Shown here in pieces: positions 17,099 through 26,800 of a stretch of 64,000 nt of DNA. This stretch comes from Arthrobacter dokdonellae (GTDB lineage Bacteria; Actinomycetota; Actinomycetes; Actinomycetales; Micrococcaceae): assembly GCF_003268655.1 (NCBI RefSeq), contig NZ_CP029642.1, positions 4,216,001-4,280,000 of the forward strand, read 5' to 3'. Each line of letters starts with the position of its first letter. Positions within the stretch are counted from its first letter, which is position 1. A program made the translations under genes and the position numbers. Below the pieces are notes generated by a model. That model did no database searches. It saw nothing but the letters and a program-made list of their open reading frames with translations, and had not been told where the DNA came from.

Positions 17099-17652
17099 GA
17101 GGGATCCTTCGTACCGGTGGTCGTTATGCCGGCCGTTTCGGTGCCGTCGGCGCCGGCGAGGGACAGGCGCATGACCAGCCCGTCGGAGCCGTCCCGGTAG
17201 TAGCGCCGGCGCGTGTGGATGTGTTCAAAGCCAAAGCGCCGGTAGAGTTCCTGCGCGCGCGGGTTGGTGGAGCTGACCTCCAGCATCACGTCGCGGGCCC
17301 CCCGCTGCCGCGCCTCCTCGATGAGCTCCACCAACATGGCCCGGGCAATGCCGCGGCCCTCGAATTCGGGCAGGACTCCGATGGTCTGGATGTCGCCGAC
17401 GGGCGGCACGCACATCAGCCCTGCGTAGCCCACAGTCCTTGCCGGCCCGGCGGTGCCGTCACTTGAGGTGGTGGCCACCTCGGCGACGATGTACCGCCGG
17501 GTCTTGGGTGCCGCCAGTTCGTCCACGAACAGCTGACGGGGCCAGCAGTCCACACCGAACAGCTGGGCATCCAATGCCGTAATGACGTCGACGTCGTGCG
17601 CCACCATGTCCCGCAGCGTCGCCTGCGGAAGGGGGGCCCGGGCGTCGTTCAC
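17095..17652 (-). CDS. rimI: GNAT acetyltransferase, ribosomal protein S18-alanine acetyltransferase RimI-like
   Basis: GCN5-type N-acetyltransferase expected to acetylate the N-terminus of ribosomal protein S18 or similar substrates. The acetyl-CoA motif is [20 protein letters not shown] (R/Q-x-x-G-x-G/A form), and [16 protein letters not shown] is the usual C-terminal strand/helix. GTG 17652 gives 185 residues and has AAGGG at a good distance; GTG 17667, which overlaps the tsaB stop, is the alternative. The family is commonly about 150-160 residues, so the N-terminal 30 residues are extra. Its place between tsaB and tsaD is the usual actinobacterial arrangement. Confidence 0.9.
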   Translation of the reverse strand: MNDARAPLPQATLRDMVAHDVDVITALDAQLFGVDCWPRQLFVDELAAPKTRRYIVAEVATTSSDGTAGPARTVGYAGLMCVPPVGDIQTIGVLPEFEGRGIARAMLVELIEEARQRGARDVMLEVSSTNPRAQELYRRFGFEHIHTRRRYYRDGSDGLVMRLSLAGADGTETAGITTTGTKDPS

Positions 17653-17663
17653 GTCCGCGCCCT

Positions 17664-18371
17664 TCACAGCAGGGCCCGCTTCCTGGGGCCGGGCACCCTG
17701 GCGTCGGACTCCCGCAGGTACAGCGGCGCGGTGTCCGGCAGTTCCATGCCCTGCCGGAGCCTGCGGGCCGCCATGTGGCCCAGCGACGCGGCGGCGGGCT
17801 GCAGGCCGGCCGTGGCGGGGTTCATCATGCAGCCGTTCGCCACAAGTTCGGCGGCATACAGTCCGGCGCCCGCGCCGTGCACGGGAACGTCCCGGATTGC
17901 ATCGGCCGGCCCGACCACCGGACCGTCCAGTGGTTCGCCGGCGGCCGAGTACCGCGCCCAGTACACTTCCTTGCGCCGGGCGTCCGTGGCCACCACAAAG
18001 CCGTCGTCCGGCAAGGTTGTCGGGGCCTGCCGCAGCGACAGCACGTCCCAGGCCAGTGCCTCCAGGCTCATGAGCCCGTGCAGCGGCACCCTCCACGTGA
18101 AAGCAAGCGTGCGCGCCATGGCGATGCCGGAGCGCAGCCCGGTGAAGGGGCCCGGCCCCACGCCGACCACGATCGCGTCCAGCGCGGGCCCCTCCGTGAG
18201 GGGATCGGCGAACAGCGACCGGACGCCGGGGGCCAGCACCTCGGCGTGGCTGCGGGTGTCGGCGGTGGCAAATTCGGTCTCGACGCGGGCTGGTGCGGAG
18301 GCATCGGCCGCATCAAAGGAGAGCAGGGCGGCGCTGGCCACGGCGGAGGTGTCAATGGTGAGGATTCGCAC
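17664..18371 (-). CDS. tsaB: tRNA threonylcarbamoyladenosine biosynthesis protein TsaB
   Basis: Non-catalytic ASKHA-fold partner of TsaD in t6A synthesis, 235 residues. The N-terminal MRILTIDTSAVASAALLSFD and the conserved VGVGPGPFTGLRSGIAMA glycine loop identify it. The metal site of TsaD is absent, as expected for TsaB. It follows tsaE by 9 bp, and its stop is embedded in the rimI start region. Confidence 0.96.
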   Translation of the reverse strand: MRILTIDTSAVASAALLSFDAADASAPARVETEFATADTRSHAEVLAPGVRSLFADPLTEGPALDAIVVGVGPGPFTGLRSGIAMARTLAFTWRVPLHGLMSLEALAWDVLSLRQAPTTLPDDGFVVATDARRKEVYWARYSAAGEPLDGPVVGPADAIRDVPVHGAGAGLYAAELVANGCMMNPATAGLQPAAASLGHMAARRLRQGMELPDTAPLYLRESDARVPGPRKRALL

Positions 18372-18380
18372 GCGTCCAGC

Positions 18381-19031
18381 CTATTCCACGTCGCCTTTGG
18401 AGGATTCGGCCATCCCTTTGGTGCCGCCGGCGCCATAGACAGCCCTGGCGTCATTGGACGCGCCGGCGAGCGCGCTGAAGTCGACACCGTCCCACCGCGG
18501 ACCGACGGCGCGCAGGCGCAGGGTGCGGGGCTCGTCCGCGTCGTCTTCGTCGATGCTGCCGTCAGCTCCCATGCCCCCTGGGACGTCGTCGCGACCGCCG
18601 TCGTCGGCTCTTGGGCTGGCGGCTCCCGTGGCCCGGTCCAGCTCGATCTCCAGCCAGCTTGCGGAGAGGTGCTCCACGCGGCCGGTCCCCCACTCCACCA
18701 CGGTGACCGCGGAATCCATGGTGTTTTCCAGGTCGATGTCGTCAATTTCCGCTTCGGAGCCCAGCCGGTAGGCGTCCACGTGGACGAGGTCGGGGCCGCC
18801 GGGGCGGGGGCCGTCGGGCAGGTTCGGGTGGATGCGGACCAGCACGAATGTTGGCGAGATGATGCCGTCGCGCACGCCAAGGCTGCGGCCCAGGCCCTGC
18901 GTGAACGTGGTCTTGCCGGCGCCGAGCCCGCCGCTGAGGATGACCAGGTCCCCGGCCTCGAGCATGCGGGCGAGGTTTCCGGCAAGACGCTGGGTCCCTT
19001 CGGCGGTCGCGGTGGAAAACTTCCAGTCCAT
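18381..19031 (-). CDS. tsaE: tRNA threonylcarbamoyladenosine biosynthesis ATPase TsaE
   Basis: P-loop ATPase that works with TsaB-TsaD in the t6A cycle. Walker A is GGLGAGKTT at 34-42, and ISPTFVLVR and LVHVDAYRL follow as in the family. At 216 residues it is about 60 longer than the common 150-160: residues from about 143 form an Asp/Gly-rich insertion (GADGSIDEDDADEP) and a variable tail. The ATG shares one base with the alr stop (TGATG), which implies coupling to alr. Confidence 0.95.
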   Translation of the reverse strand: MDWKFSTATAEGTQRLAGNLARMLEAGDLVILSGGLGAGKTTFTQGLGRSLGVRDGIISPTFVLVRIHPNLPDGPRPGGPDLVHVDAYRLGSEAEIDDIDLENTMDSAVTVVEWGTGRVEHLSASWLEIELDRATGAASPRADDGGRDDVPGGMGADGSIDEDDADEPRTLRLRAVGPRWDGVDFSALAGASNDARAVYGAGGTKGMAESSKGDVE

Positions 19032-20221
19032 CAGGCGCCGCCCACATACGTCCGCGGTACGCGCTGGCTGATTCGCGTCACCACCTCATAGTTGACCGTC
19101 CGCGCCGCTTCGGCCCACTGCTCAACCAGGGGGCCGCCGTCGGTCCCGTCGCCAAAGAGGACCGCAATGGCGCCGAGGGCCGAACCGGGAACCGCCGCCC
19201 CGCTAAAACCGCTGCGCGCGTCGGGGCCCAGGTCAATGACCATCTGGTCCATGGCGATCCGCCCCACTACGGGGTAGGTCACGCCGTTGACCCGGACAGG
19301 GCCGCCGCTGGCGATGCGCGGGATCCCGTCGGCGTAGCCCAGCGGGATCAGTCCCAGCGTGGTGGGATGGTCGGTGACGAAGTTCAGTCCGTAGGAGACG
19401 CCCTGTCCGGCGGGCACGTCCTTGCACAGGGCCACACGGGTCCGCAGTGTCATGGCGGGGACCAGGCCAAGCTGGGCGGACGTGCGGTCTTCAAATGGGG
19501 AGAGTCCGTAGATGCCCAGGCCGGTGCGGACCATGTCGAAGTGCGTGTCCGGCCGCGACAGCGTGGCAGGCGTGTTGGCGAGGTGGCGCACCTCCAGGTC
19601 GGCGCCGGCGTCCTCGGCAACGGCCACTGCCTCGCGAAAAACCTGGAGCTGCGCGTCCGTCTCGGGACGGTGGGGCTCGTCGGCGACGGCCAAGTGGCTG
19701 AAGACGCCCACCACCCGCAGGAGGCCCTCGTCCTGGTAGGCGATCGCCTCCGAAACCAGCGCGTCCCACCCGGCCACCGAGCAGCCGTTGCGGCCCAGGC
19801 CCGTGTCGACCTTCAGGTGGACGCGGGCCGGGCGCTCCTCGGCCCGCGCCGCGGCGGCAATGTGCTCCAGTTCCCAGCCGGAGCAGCCCAGGTCAATGTC
19901 CGCGGCGACGGCGGCCGCGAAGTCGGTGGAGGGCGTGTGGAGCCAGGCGAGGAGGGGCGCGTCGATTCCGGCGCCACGGAGCGTCAGGGCCTCGCTGACG
20001 TGCGCCGTGCCCAGCCAGTGGGCGCCGGCGGCAAGGGCGGTGCGTGCCACCGGCAGCAAGCCGTGGCCGTATGCGTCGGCCTTCACCACGGCCATGAGCT
20101 TGGCCGGCGCCGCGATGGAGCGCAGCTGCGCAATGTTGTGGGCGATGGCGGAAAGGTTGATGACGGCTTGCCGCTCCGGGACGTCGTCGCGGACGGACGG
20201 AGGCACAACAGTGGGGTTCAC
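19031..20221 (-). CDS. alr: Alanine racemase
   Basis: PLP enzyme converting L- to D-alanine for peptidoglycan; 396 residues. PLP lysine Lys47 is in AVVKADAYGHG, and the opposite catalytic tyrosine is Tyr277 in GQGVSYGLNF. VDTGLGRNG and RIAMDQMVIDLG are family motifs. The start is ATG 20221. First gene of the alr-tsaE-tsaB-rimI-tsaD operon, divergent from mshA with a 154-bp shared upstream region. Confidence 0.97.
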   Translation of the reverse strand: MNPTVVPPSVRDDVPERQAVINLSAIAHNIAQLRSIAAPAKLMAVVKADAYGHGLLPVARTALAAGAHWLGTAHVSEALTLRGAGIDAPLLAWLHTPSTDFAAAVAADIDLGCSGWELEHIAAAARAEERPARVHLKVDTGLGRNGCSVAGWDALVSEAIAYQDEGLLRVVGVFSHLAVADEPHRPETDAQLQVFREAVAVAEDAGADLEVRHLANTPATLSRPDTHFDMVRTGLGIYGLSPFEDRTSAQLGLVPAMTLRTRVALCKDVPAGQGVSYGLNFVTDHPTTLGLIPLGYADGIPRIASGGPVRVNGVTYPVVGRIAMDQMVIDLGPDARSGFSGAAVPGSALGAIAVLFGDGTDGGPLVEQWAEAARTVNYEVVTRISQRVPRTYVGGA

Positions 20222-20375
20222 ACCACCATTTTAGGCCTCTTCCGGCGCTGCCCCCGTCCAGCGGCCGGCACGCCGCCGTCCCGCCGCGGAAGATCGCCGC
20301 ACTGGCGCAGCCATCATGGGCCGGGAATGGGAAGATGGAGGCAGACAGGTCGAAGGATGAGTAGGAAGGCAATCA

Positions 20376-21692
20376 GTGCACCAGGTCCGACGCGTCGCCA
20401 TGCTGTCCCTCCACACCTCACCCCTGGACCAGCCGGGCGGGGGCGATGCCGGCGGCATGAACGTCTACGTCCGCCAGCTGGCGCTGGAGCTTGCGGCAGC
20501 GGGCATCCTGGTTGACATTTACACGCGCCGCACGTGCGCCGACCAGCCGGGCACGGTGGCCCTGGCGCCCGCCGTCAACGTCCACCATGTGACCGCCGGA
20601 CCTTTCGGCAAGGTGTCCAAGGAATCGTTGCCGGAGCTGATCCCCCAGATGGCCGACGCCGTTTCCGCCCACATTGCCTCCCTGGCCGCCCTGCCGTCCA
20701 TGCCCGCGCGGCAGACACGTGGCCTCGACGCGCCGCGCACGCCCGTTCCGGAGGGGGTGCCCGTCAATGTGGTCCATTCCCATTACTGGGTTTCCGGCAT
20801 GGCCGGCATCCTCGTGGCCAGGAACCTCGACCTGCCGCTGGTCCACACCATGCACACCATGGCCCGGGTGAAAAACAAGCACCTGCCGCCTGGCCAGCCC
20901 GCCGAACCGGGCATCCGGGAGGAGGGCGAACAGCAGATCGTGGCGGCCGCGACGCGGCTCATTGCCAACACCACGGCCGAAGCGGCCGAGCTGGAGGCAC
21001 ACTACGACGGGTGCGAACAGCGCATCGACGTGGTGTCCCCCGGCGTGGACCTGAAAGTGTTCAAGCCGGCGTTCCGCGACCGGTCTCGGCAGCTGCGCGG
21101 CATCGGCCCGGACGATTTCCATGTGCTTTTCGCCGGGCGGCTCCAACGCCTGAAGGGGCCCCACGTGCTCGTCAAGGCGGCCAAGCTGCTGCAGGCCGAA
21201 CGCCCCGACATCCCGCTGCGGATGACGTTCCTCGGCGCGCGCAGCGGCCACGACAGGTACGACCTGGCGCAACTGCTCGCCGACGCCGGGCTGGACGGCA
21301 CCGCCTCCGTGCTGCCCCCCGTCGCCGCGGGGGAGCTCGCGGACTGGTACCGCAGCGCGGACCTCGTGGCGGTGCCGTCCTCCAGCGAATCGTTCGGCCT
21401 GGTGGCCCTCGAGGCGCAGGCATGCGGCACCGCCGTCGTCGCCACGAACGTGGGGGGACTTCCGCGCGCAGTCAGCGACGGCCGGACAGGGCTCCTGGTG
21501 GAAGGGCGATCGCCCAGGCTGTGGGCCGAGGCCATCGCCTCCCTGCACGACTTCCCGCAAACCCGCATCGACATGGGGCGGGCCGCCTCCGTCTTCGCCG
21601 AATCGTTTGGCTGGGAAAATACGGCCGCCCACACCATGGCCAGCTACGACCTTTCGCTCACCTATCAATACGTGGTACCGCCCGCATGCTGA
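20376..21692 (+). CDS. mshA: D-inositol-3-phosphate glycosyltransferase MshA
   Basis: First committed step of mycothiol synthesis: transfers GlcNAc from UDP-GlcNAc to inositol 3-phosphate. It has 438 residues and GT-B fold. N-terminal GGGDAGGMNVYVRQLALEL (inositol-phosphate site), VHSHYWVSGMAG, then C-terminal FAGRLQRLKGPHVLV and the E-x7-E motif in SSSESFGLVALEAQACG. It starts at GTG 20376 with AGGAAGG six bases upstream. The acceptor is made by the inositol synthase encoded at 30696-31781, so both first steps are in this window. Confidence 0.95.
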   Translation: MHQVRRVAMLSLHTSPLDQPGGGDAGGMNVYVRQLALELAAAGILVDIYTRRTCADQPGTVALAPAVNVHHVTAGPFGKVSKESLPELIPQMADAVSAHIASLAALPSMPARQTRGLDAPRTPVPEGVPVNVVHSHYWVSGMAGILVARNLDLPLVHTMHTMARVKNKHLPPGQPAEPGIREEGEQQIVAAATRLIANTTAEAAELEAHYDGCEQRIDVVSPGVDLKVFKPAFRDRSRQLRGIGPDDFHVLFAGRLQRLKGPHVLVKAAKLLQAERPDIPLRMTFLGARSGHDRYDLAQLLADAGLDGTASVLPPVAAGELADWYRSADLVAVPSSSESFGLVALEAQACGTAVVATNVGGLPRAVSDGRTGLLVEGRSPRLWAEAIASLHDFPQTRIDMGRAASVFAESFGWENTAAHTMASYDLSLTYQYVVPPAC

Positions 21693-21753
21693 GCCCCGAA
21701 CTGCTTTAGGGCTTGCCCGACTGTTGCGGTGTTGGCACTGGCTCGGCGCCTGG

Positions 21754-21809
21754 TGGCCTGTGGCCTGTGGCCTGTGGCCTGTGGCCTGTGGCCTGTGGCC
21801 TGTGGCCTG
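21754..21809. repeat. Heptanucleotide tandem repeat (TGGCCTG)8
   Basis: Eight perfect copies of TGGCCTG, ended by TTAAATG. It lies between the mshA stop and the promoter region of the PNGase-like gene, 130 bp before that gene. It could expand or contract by slippage and change spacing upstream of the promoter. Confidence 0.95.
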
Positions 21810-21816
21810 TTAAATG

Positions 21817-21842
21817 TGACACCTCAATTCGGAATTGTGTCA
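21817..21842. promoter_or_regulatory. Dyad upstream of the PNGase-like gene
   Basis: TGACAC and GTGTCA arms 14 bases apart enclose AATTC-G-GAATT, giving a nested palindrome about 98 bp before the start codon. Candidate operator. A possible -10 is TATGCT at 21917-21922; GGAG precedes the ATG by seven bases. Confidence 0.45.
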
Positions 21843-21939
21843 ATTCTTTTGGAGCCAGTTGACTGGCCCGGGCACAAGGTGAAGACTGTCACCTGGTTCG
21901 CACAAAAGATCACATTTATGCTAGATACGGAGCATCACC

Positions 21940-23631
21940 ATGGCCCGATCCTTCCCATCCCTGCGCAGGCCGCTGGCATCGCTGACAGTTGCCGCAGCCC
22001 TGTCCCTGACAGCGCTGGCCCCCGTCCAGGCCGCGGAGCCGGCACCGTCCCCGGCCTTCATCGAGACAGGCGTCAGCGACCCGGTCTCGGCCGCGCCGCC
22101 CGTCGGCCGCCCGTCGACGGAAAGCTGCACCACCACCCTTGCCCAGGACTTTCCCTCCAACGCGGCCAATGGCAGCCCGCAGAACTTCTCCGGCACCCTG
22201 GCCCCGCCGGCCGAATGCGCAGGCCCGTGGTCCAAGGTGATCCTGGACTATACGACGACCGTCAGCGGACGCCAGTTCGACCGCTCCGGAACGCTCCAGA
22301 TTGGCGGCGTCAACGTATGGTTCGGCACCACCCAGGAGCCCAGCGGCCCGAACACCACCACTTTCCACTTCAGCAAGGACATCACGGACTACACCTCGCT
22401 GCTGACCACGCCGCAGACCTTCTCCGGCGGCATTGGCAACTACACGTCCAACGTCTACACCGGCGTGTACAGGCAGACTGTGACGGTCACCTACTACAGG
22501 ACCAGCAAGGCGTTCCCGGCAGCCCGCACGCCCGACAAGGTCATCGCGGTGCCCATCTCCGACCTGTCCCCCGGCTCCCCGAGCGCCACGGCGACCCTGA
22601 AGGGCCTGCCTCGCAACGTTACGCAGGCGCAGCTGCGCCTCACGCTCAAGGGCAACGGCTGCGACGAGCAGTGGTTCACCACGGTTCCCGACCAGGTGGC
22701 GGCCCAATTCCCCGGCGCGGGAATGTGCGGACACGGTTCCTACCGTGAGGCGCTGGTCTCCGTCGACGGCACCCGGGCCGGCGCGGTCGGCACCTACCCG
22801 CACGTCTACTCCGGCGGCATCGTCCCCACCCTGTGGCGCCCGGTCCTTGCGATCGACACACTTGACCTGCGCCCGGAAAACCTTGACCTGACGCCCTTCG
22901 CCGGCCAGCTGGTCGACGGCGGCACCCACACCATCACCGTCTCCATGAACCCGATCGGTGACGGCTGGAACGTCATGGCAAACCTGTTCCTGTTCACCGA
23001 CCACGGCCAGGCCCAAACCTCCGGTGCGCTGGTCTCGAGCAACGTTGCCGCGGCAGCCACGACGTCGACCGTCATCGACCCTCCTTCCCGGGGCGCGGTC
23101 AAATACGCGCAGAAGGCAACCCGCAACGACGTCACCACGGGCTACGTCGACACTTCCGCCGGTCGCGTCTACACCACCGTGGAGAACAGCCGTCAATGGC
23201 AGAACGCCGGAACGGCCAGCGACGGCGGCCTGGTGCAGTCCATCTCCCAGACGGACCATATGAAGGCCAACTCAACGTCCCGCATCGGCAACAAGACCAT
23301 CCGCTCCAGCTCGTTGGACGAGTCCTACCCGATCACGGTTGACGCGTCGTCGGCCAATTACACGAACGACCAGAACTTCTCCCTCACGGCCACCGTGCAC
23401 ATGGGTCAGGAAGTGGACAGCGTGGTGAAGGAAGGCAGCGACAAGACCGCCCGCAACTGGAACTGGACAGTGGACTCCTACGGCATCCTCGGACGCACGG
23501 CTGGCGTCACCAGCGAGTCGGACGGCAACTCGACGTCGGACTACTCGGGCAAGGACGATTCCGGCCGCCCTTACCGCCACCACATCGAAACGAACCACGG
23601 AAAGGTCCTGGTGGACCGGGCGAATCCCTAG
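21940..23631 (+). CDS. Secreted PNGase A-like peptide-N4-(N-acetyl-beta-glucosaminyl)asparagine amidase
   Basis: Predicted to cut N-linked glycans from glycoproteins outside the cell. It has 563 residues. A signal peptide covers about 1-31 (basic start, hydrophobic core, VQA-A cleavage). Residues about 90-200 contain WSKVILDYTTTVSGRQFDR, LQIGGVNVWFGTTQEP and a KDITDYTSLL segment, which resemble plant and bacterial PNGase A proteins; the middle has the MNPIGDGWNVMANLFLF strand. The family is uncommon in bacteria and poorly characterised there. The gene stands 214 bp upstream of a secreted subtilase. No ribosomal or catalytic residue assignment is attempted. Assignment is from remembered family patterns, not a search. 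Confidence 0.8.
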   Translation: MARSFPSLRRPLASLTVAAALSLTALAPVQAAEPAPSPAFIETGVSDPVSAAPPVGRPSTESCTTTLAQDFPSNAANGSPQNFSGTLAPPAECAGPWSKVILDYTTTVSGRQFDRSGTLQIGGVNVWFGTTQEPSGPNTTTFHFSKDITDYTSLLTTPQTFSGGIGNYTSNVYTGVYRQTVTVTYYRTSKAFPAARTPDKVIAVPISDLSPGSPSATATLKGLPRNVTQAQLRLTLKGNGCDEQWFTTVPDQVAAQFPGAGMCGHGSYREALVSVDGTRAGAVGTYPHVYSGGIVPTLWRPVLAIDTLDLRPENLDLTPFAGQLVDGGTHTITVSMNPIGDGWNVMANLFLFTDHGQAQTSGALVSSNVAAAATTSTVIDPPSRGAVKYAQKATRNDVTTGYVDTSAGRVYTTVENSRQWQNAGTASDGGLVQSISQTDHMKANSTSRIGNKTIRSSSLDESYPITVDASSANYTNDQNFSLTATVHMGQEVDSVVKEGSDKTARNWNWTVDSYGILGRTAGVTSESDGNSTSDYSGKDDSGRPYRHHIETNHGKVLVDRANP

Positions 23632-23762
23632 GACCAAGCGCGGCCCGGCACGGGCGGGGGACTCGGCACACGCGCCGCTCCGCCCGGCCGGCCGCAAGTA
23701 GGCGTGTCCCCCATCACAAATGATTATCACCCTGTACCGTTTGACAGGTACCCGCAGTGAAT

Positions 23763-23776
23763 TGACAACATTGTCA
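23763..23776. promoter_or_regulatory. Dyad over a TTGACA element before the subtilase
   Basis: TGACAA, two bases, TTGTCA: a perfect six-base dyad overlapping TTGACA (23762-23767), a good -35. No clear -10 at 17 bp; TGATAA (23789-23794) is 21 bp away. A second TTGACA is at 23741-23746. The 214-bp gap (23632-23845) holds no gene. Confidence 0.4.
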
Positions 23777-23845
23777 TTTCCGGCGCCATGATAACCGCCC
23801 CGGCGAAAAAGCCGGGAGGTTCCTGTCGAAAGGTTCGCATCACTC

Positions 23846-26800
23846 GTGAAAACTCTGGGGAGAGTCCTGATTTCCAGGCCAGGCTTCAGGAGGGCGGCGG
23901 CAATTGCCGCAGGCCTTCCGCTGCTCCTGACCACCGTGGGGGCGCTGCCGGCATCCGCCGGCCCGCTGCCGGCCACGGCATCCACCGTCCAGGCCAAAAA
24001 CCTGGATCCGCTCAACTACCAGGCCGGACGCTACATTGTGGTCCTGGCCGAAAAGCCCGCCGCAACGTATGACGGCGGCACGGCCGGGCTGGCCCCGACC
24101 AAGCCGGCCAAGGGCCACAAGCTTGACGCCAACAAGCCGGAGGTCAAAAAATACCAGGCGCACCTGCGGGGCAAGCAGGCCGCCGTGGCCAAAACGGAAA
24201 AGGTCAAGGTCAACCGCGAGTACACGGCGGCGCTGAACGGCTTCTCGGCGGACCTTTCCGCCGACCAGGCACTCAAGCTGGCCAAGGATCCGGATGTCCT
24301 GATGGTGGCGCCCGACACCGAAAATGCGCCCGACTACTCGACCACCGATTTCCTGGGGCTGAGCGGGGCGAAAGGCACCTGGAACACCGCCTTCGGCGGG
24401 CAGAAGAACGCCGGGAAGGGCGTGGTGGTCGGCGTGATCGACTCCGGGTACACGCCGTCGAGCGCGTTCTTCGCCGGCGACGACGTCAAGCCACTGCGCG
24501 GCGAAGCCAAGGTCGGCGTGCCCTACCGCACCCCCGAGGGCAAGATCGCCATGCTGAAGGCCGACGGCGAAACGTTCGTCGGGGAATGCCAGCCGGGTAT
24601 CGGGACGGGGGCAGCCTTTGACGGCTCCGCCTGCAACTCCAAGGTCCTCAGCGCACGCTACTTCGCCGACGACTTCCTGAAGTACGTGGCACCCGAACAC
24701 CGGGCGGCACAGGAACTGCTTTCCCCGGTGGACGTGGGCAGCCACGGCACGCACACGGCAAGCACGGCAGCGGGCAACGCCAACGTTCATGCCAACATCG
24801 GCGCCAAGGACATGGGCATCACCAGCGGCGTCGCCCCGGCGGCGAAGCTGTCCATCTACAAGATCTGCTGGGAGGACGACGATCCCGACACCGGCGGCTG
24901 CTACACCTCGGCGTCCGTGGCCGCGATCGACCAGGCCATCCTGGACGGCGTCGACGTGCTCAACTACTCCATCTCCGGCAGCACGGCCACGACGACGGAT
25001 CCGGTGGCACTGTCCTTCCTGTCCGCCGCCTCGGCAGGCATTTTTGTTGCCGCCTCGGCCGGCAACTCGGGTCCCACCCCCAGCACGGTCAACCACGGCG
25101 CCCCGTGGCTGACCACCGTGGCGGCCACCACCTTCAGCTCCGAGCTGCAGGGAACCGCTGAATTCTCCGACGGAACCAAGTTCCGCGGCGCGAGCATGAT
25201 GGACCACGAAGTTCCGGCCAGCCATGTTGTTCTGGCCGCCGGCGCTGCCGCGGCCGGAGCAGCCACGCCCGAACTCTGCGGGCCCGGTTCCCTGGACGGC
25301 GCCAAGGTCACCGGAAAGGTGGTTGTCTGCGACCGCGGCGTCTTTGACCGCGTTGCCAAGAGCGCCGAGGTCAAGCGCGCCGGCGGCATCGGCATGATCC
25401 TGGCCAACATCACGCCCGGGTCCGAGGACCTGGACCTCCACTCGGTGCCCACGGTCCATGTGAACCCGCCGGCCAGCCAGCAGATCAAGGACAAGGTCAA
25501 GGCCAACCCGGACATTTTGGTTTCCCTGGTCAACAAGGACACCACCGGCCTGCCCGTTGAGCCGCAGCCGCAAATTGCCGGCTTCTCCTCCCGCGGCCCG
25601 CTCACGGCCACGGATTCCGACCTGCTCAAGCCCGACGTCGCCGCGCCCGGCGTGGGCGTGCTCGCCGGCGTTTCCCCCATCGGGTCCGGCGGCGACCAGT
25701 TCGGCATGATGTCCGGGACGTCCATGGCGTCCCCGCATGTGGCCGGATTCGGTGCGCTGGTCCTTTCACAGCACCCCACCTGGTCCCCGGCAACGGTCAA
25801 GTCGGCGATGATGACCACGGCTACCAACGTGGTCAATGCCGACGGCACCAAGAACACCGATGTCTTCGCCACCGGCGCGGGCCAGGTCGCCGTCGCCAAG
25901 GTCCTTGACCCGGGACTGGTCTACGACGCCGGCACCAACGACTACCTGAGGTTCATCCAGGGCACCGGCATGGACCTGGGCATCCCGGGTCTGGGCAGCA
26001 CCGCCGCCCGTGACATGAACCTTGCCTCGTTTGCGGTAGGCAGCCTGGCCGGCAAGGTCACCGTCACGCGCACCGTCACGGCGCTGACGCCGGGCCTGTA
26101 CCGTGCCACGGCCAACGTGCCCGGCGTGGACGTCAAGGTCACCCCGTCCGTGCTGAACTTCGCGAAGGCCGGACAGCAGCGCACCTTCAAGGTCACCTTT
26201 GAAAACGCCACCGCACCCCTGGGCAAGTTCGCCATGGGCAGCCTGGTGTGGGAAGGTGCCGGCAAGAACGTGGCATCCCCCGTCGCGGTCCGGCCGCTGC
26301 CAGTCATCGTGGCCCAGGACACGGCATTCACGTCCAGGGGCGGCAACGGCTCCGGGAAAATCCCGGTGGTCTCGGGCACCAACGCCCCGGTTCCGGTCAC
26401 CCTCGATGGGCTGTCAAAGGCTGATTCCTCGGCGATCTCGCTCGTTCCCGGACCGCTGGCCGTGACGACGGACAAGTCGAACTTCCTCAAGACCGTCCAG
26501 GTTCCGGCCGGGGCCAAGCTGGCGAAGTTCTCCGTCATCTCCTCGGACCCGGCGGCCGACTTCGACATGGTGGTCTTCAACCCTGCCGGATCGTACTACG
26601 ACGTCCGGACCGGCGCCACGAGTGAGACCCTGTCGCTGGCCAACCCCGCCCCGGGCACCTACACCGTGCTGGCCAACCTTTACTCCAGCACGGGCGCGGC
26701 GGCCGTGAAGGCCTCGGTTGACGCGGCCGTGCTCGGCTCCAACACGGGCAACGCCACGGTGACGCCCAACCCGCTGAAGCTGGCCAACGGCAAATCCGGG

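Noticed and set aside
21729..22748. Open frame starting in the heptamer repeat and overlapping the PNGase-like gene
   Set aside because: It overlaps the real gene in another frame; the start region is just the translated repeat.
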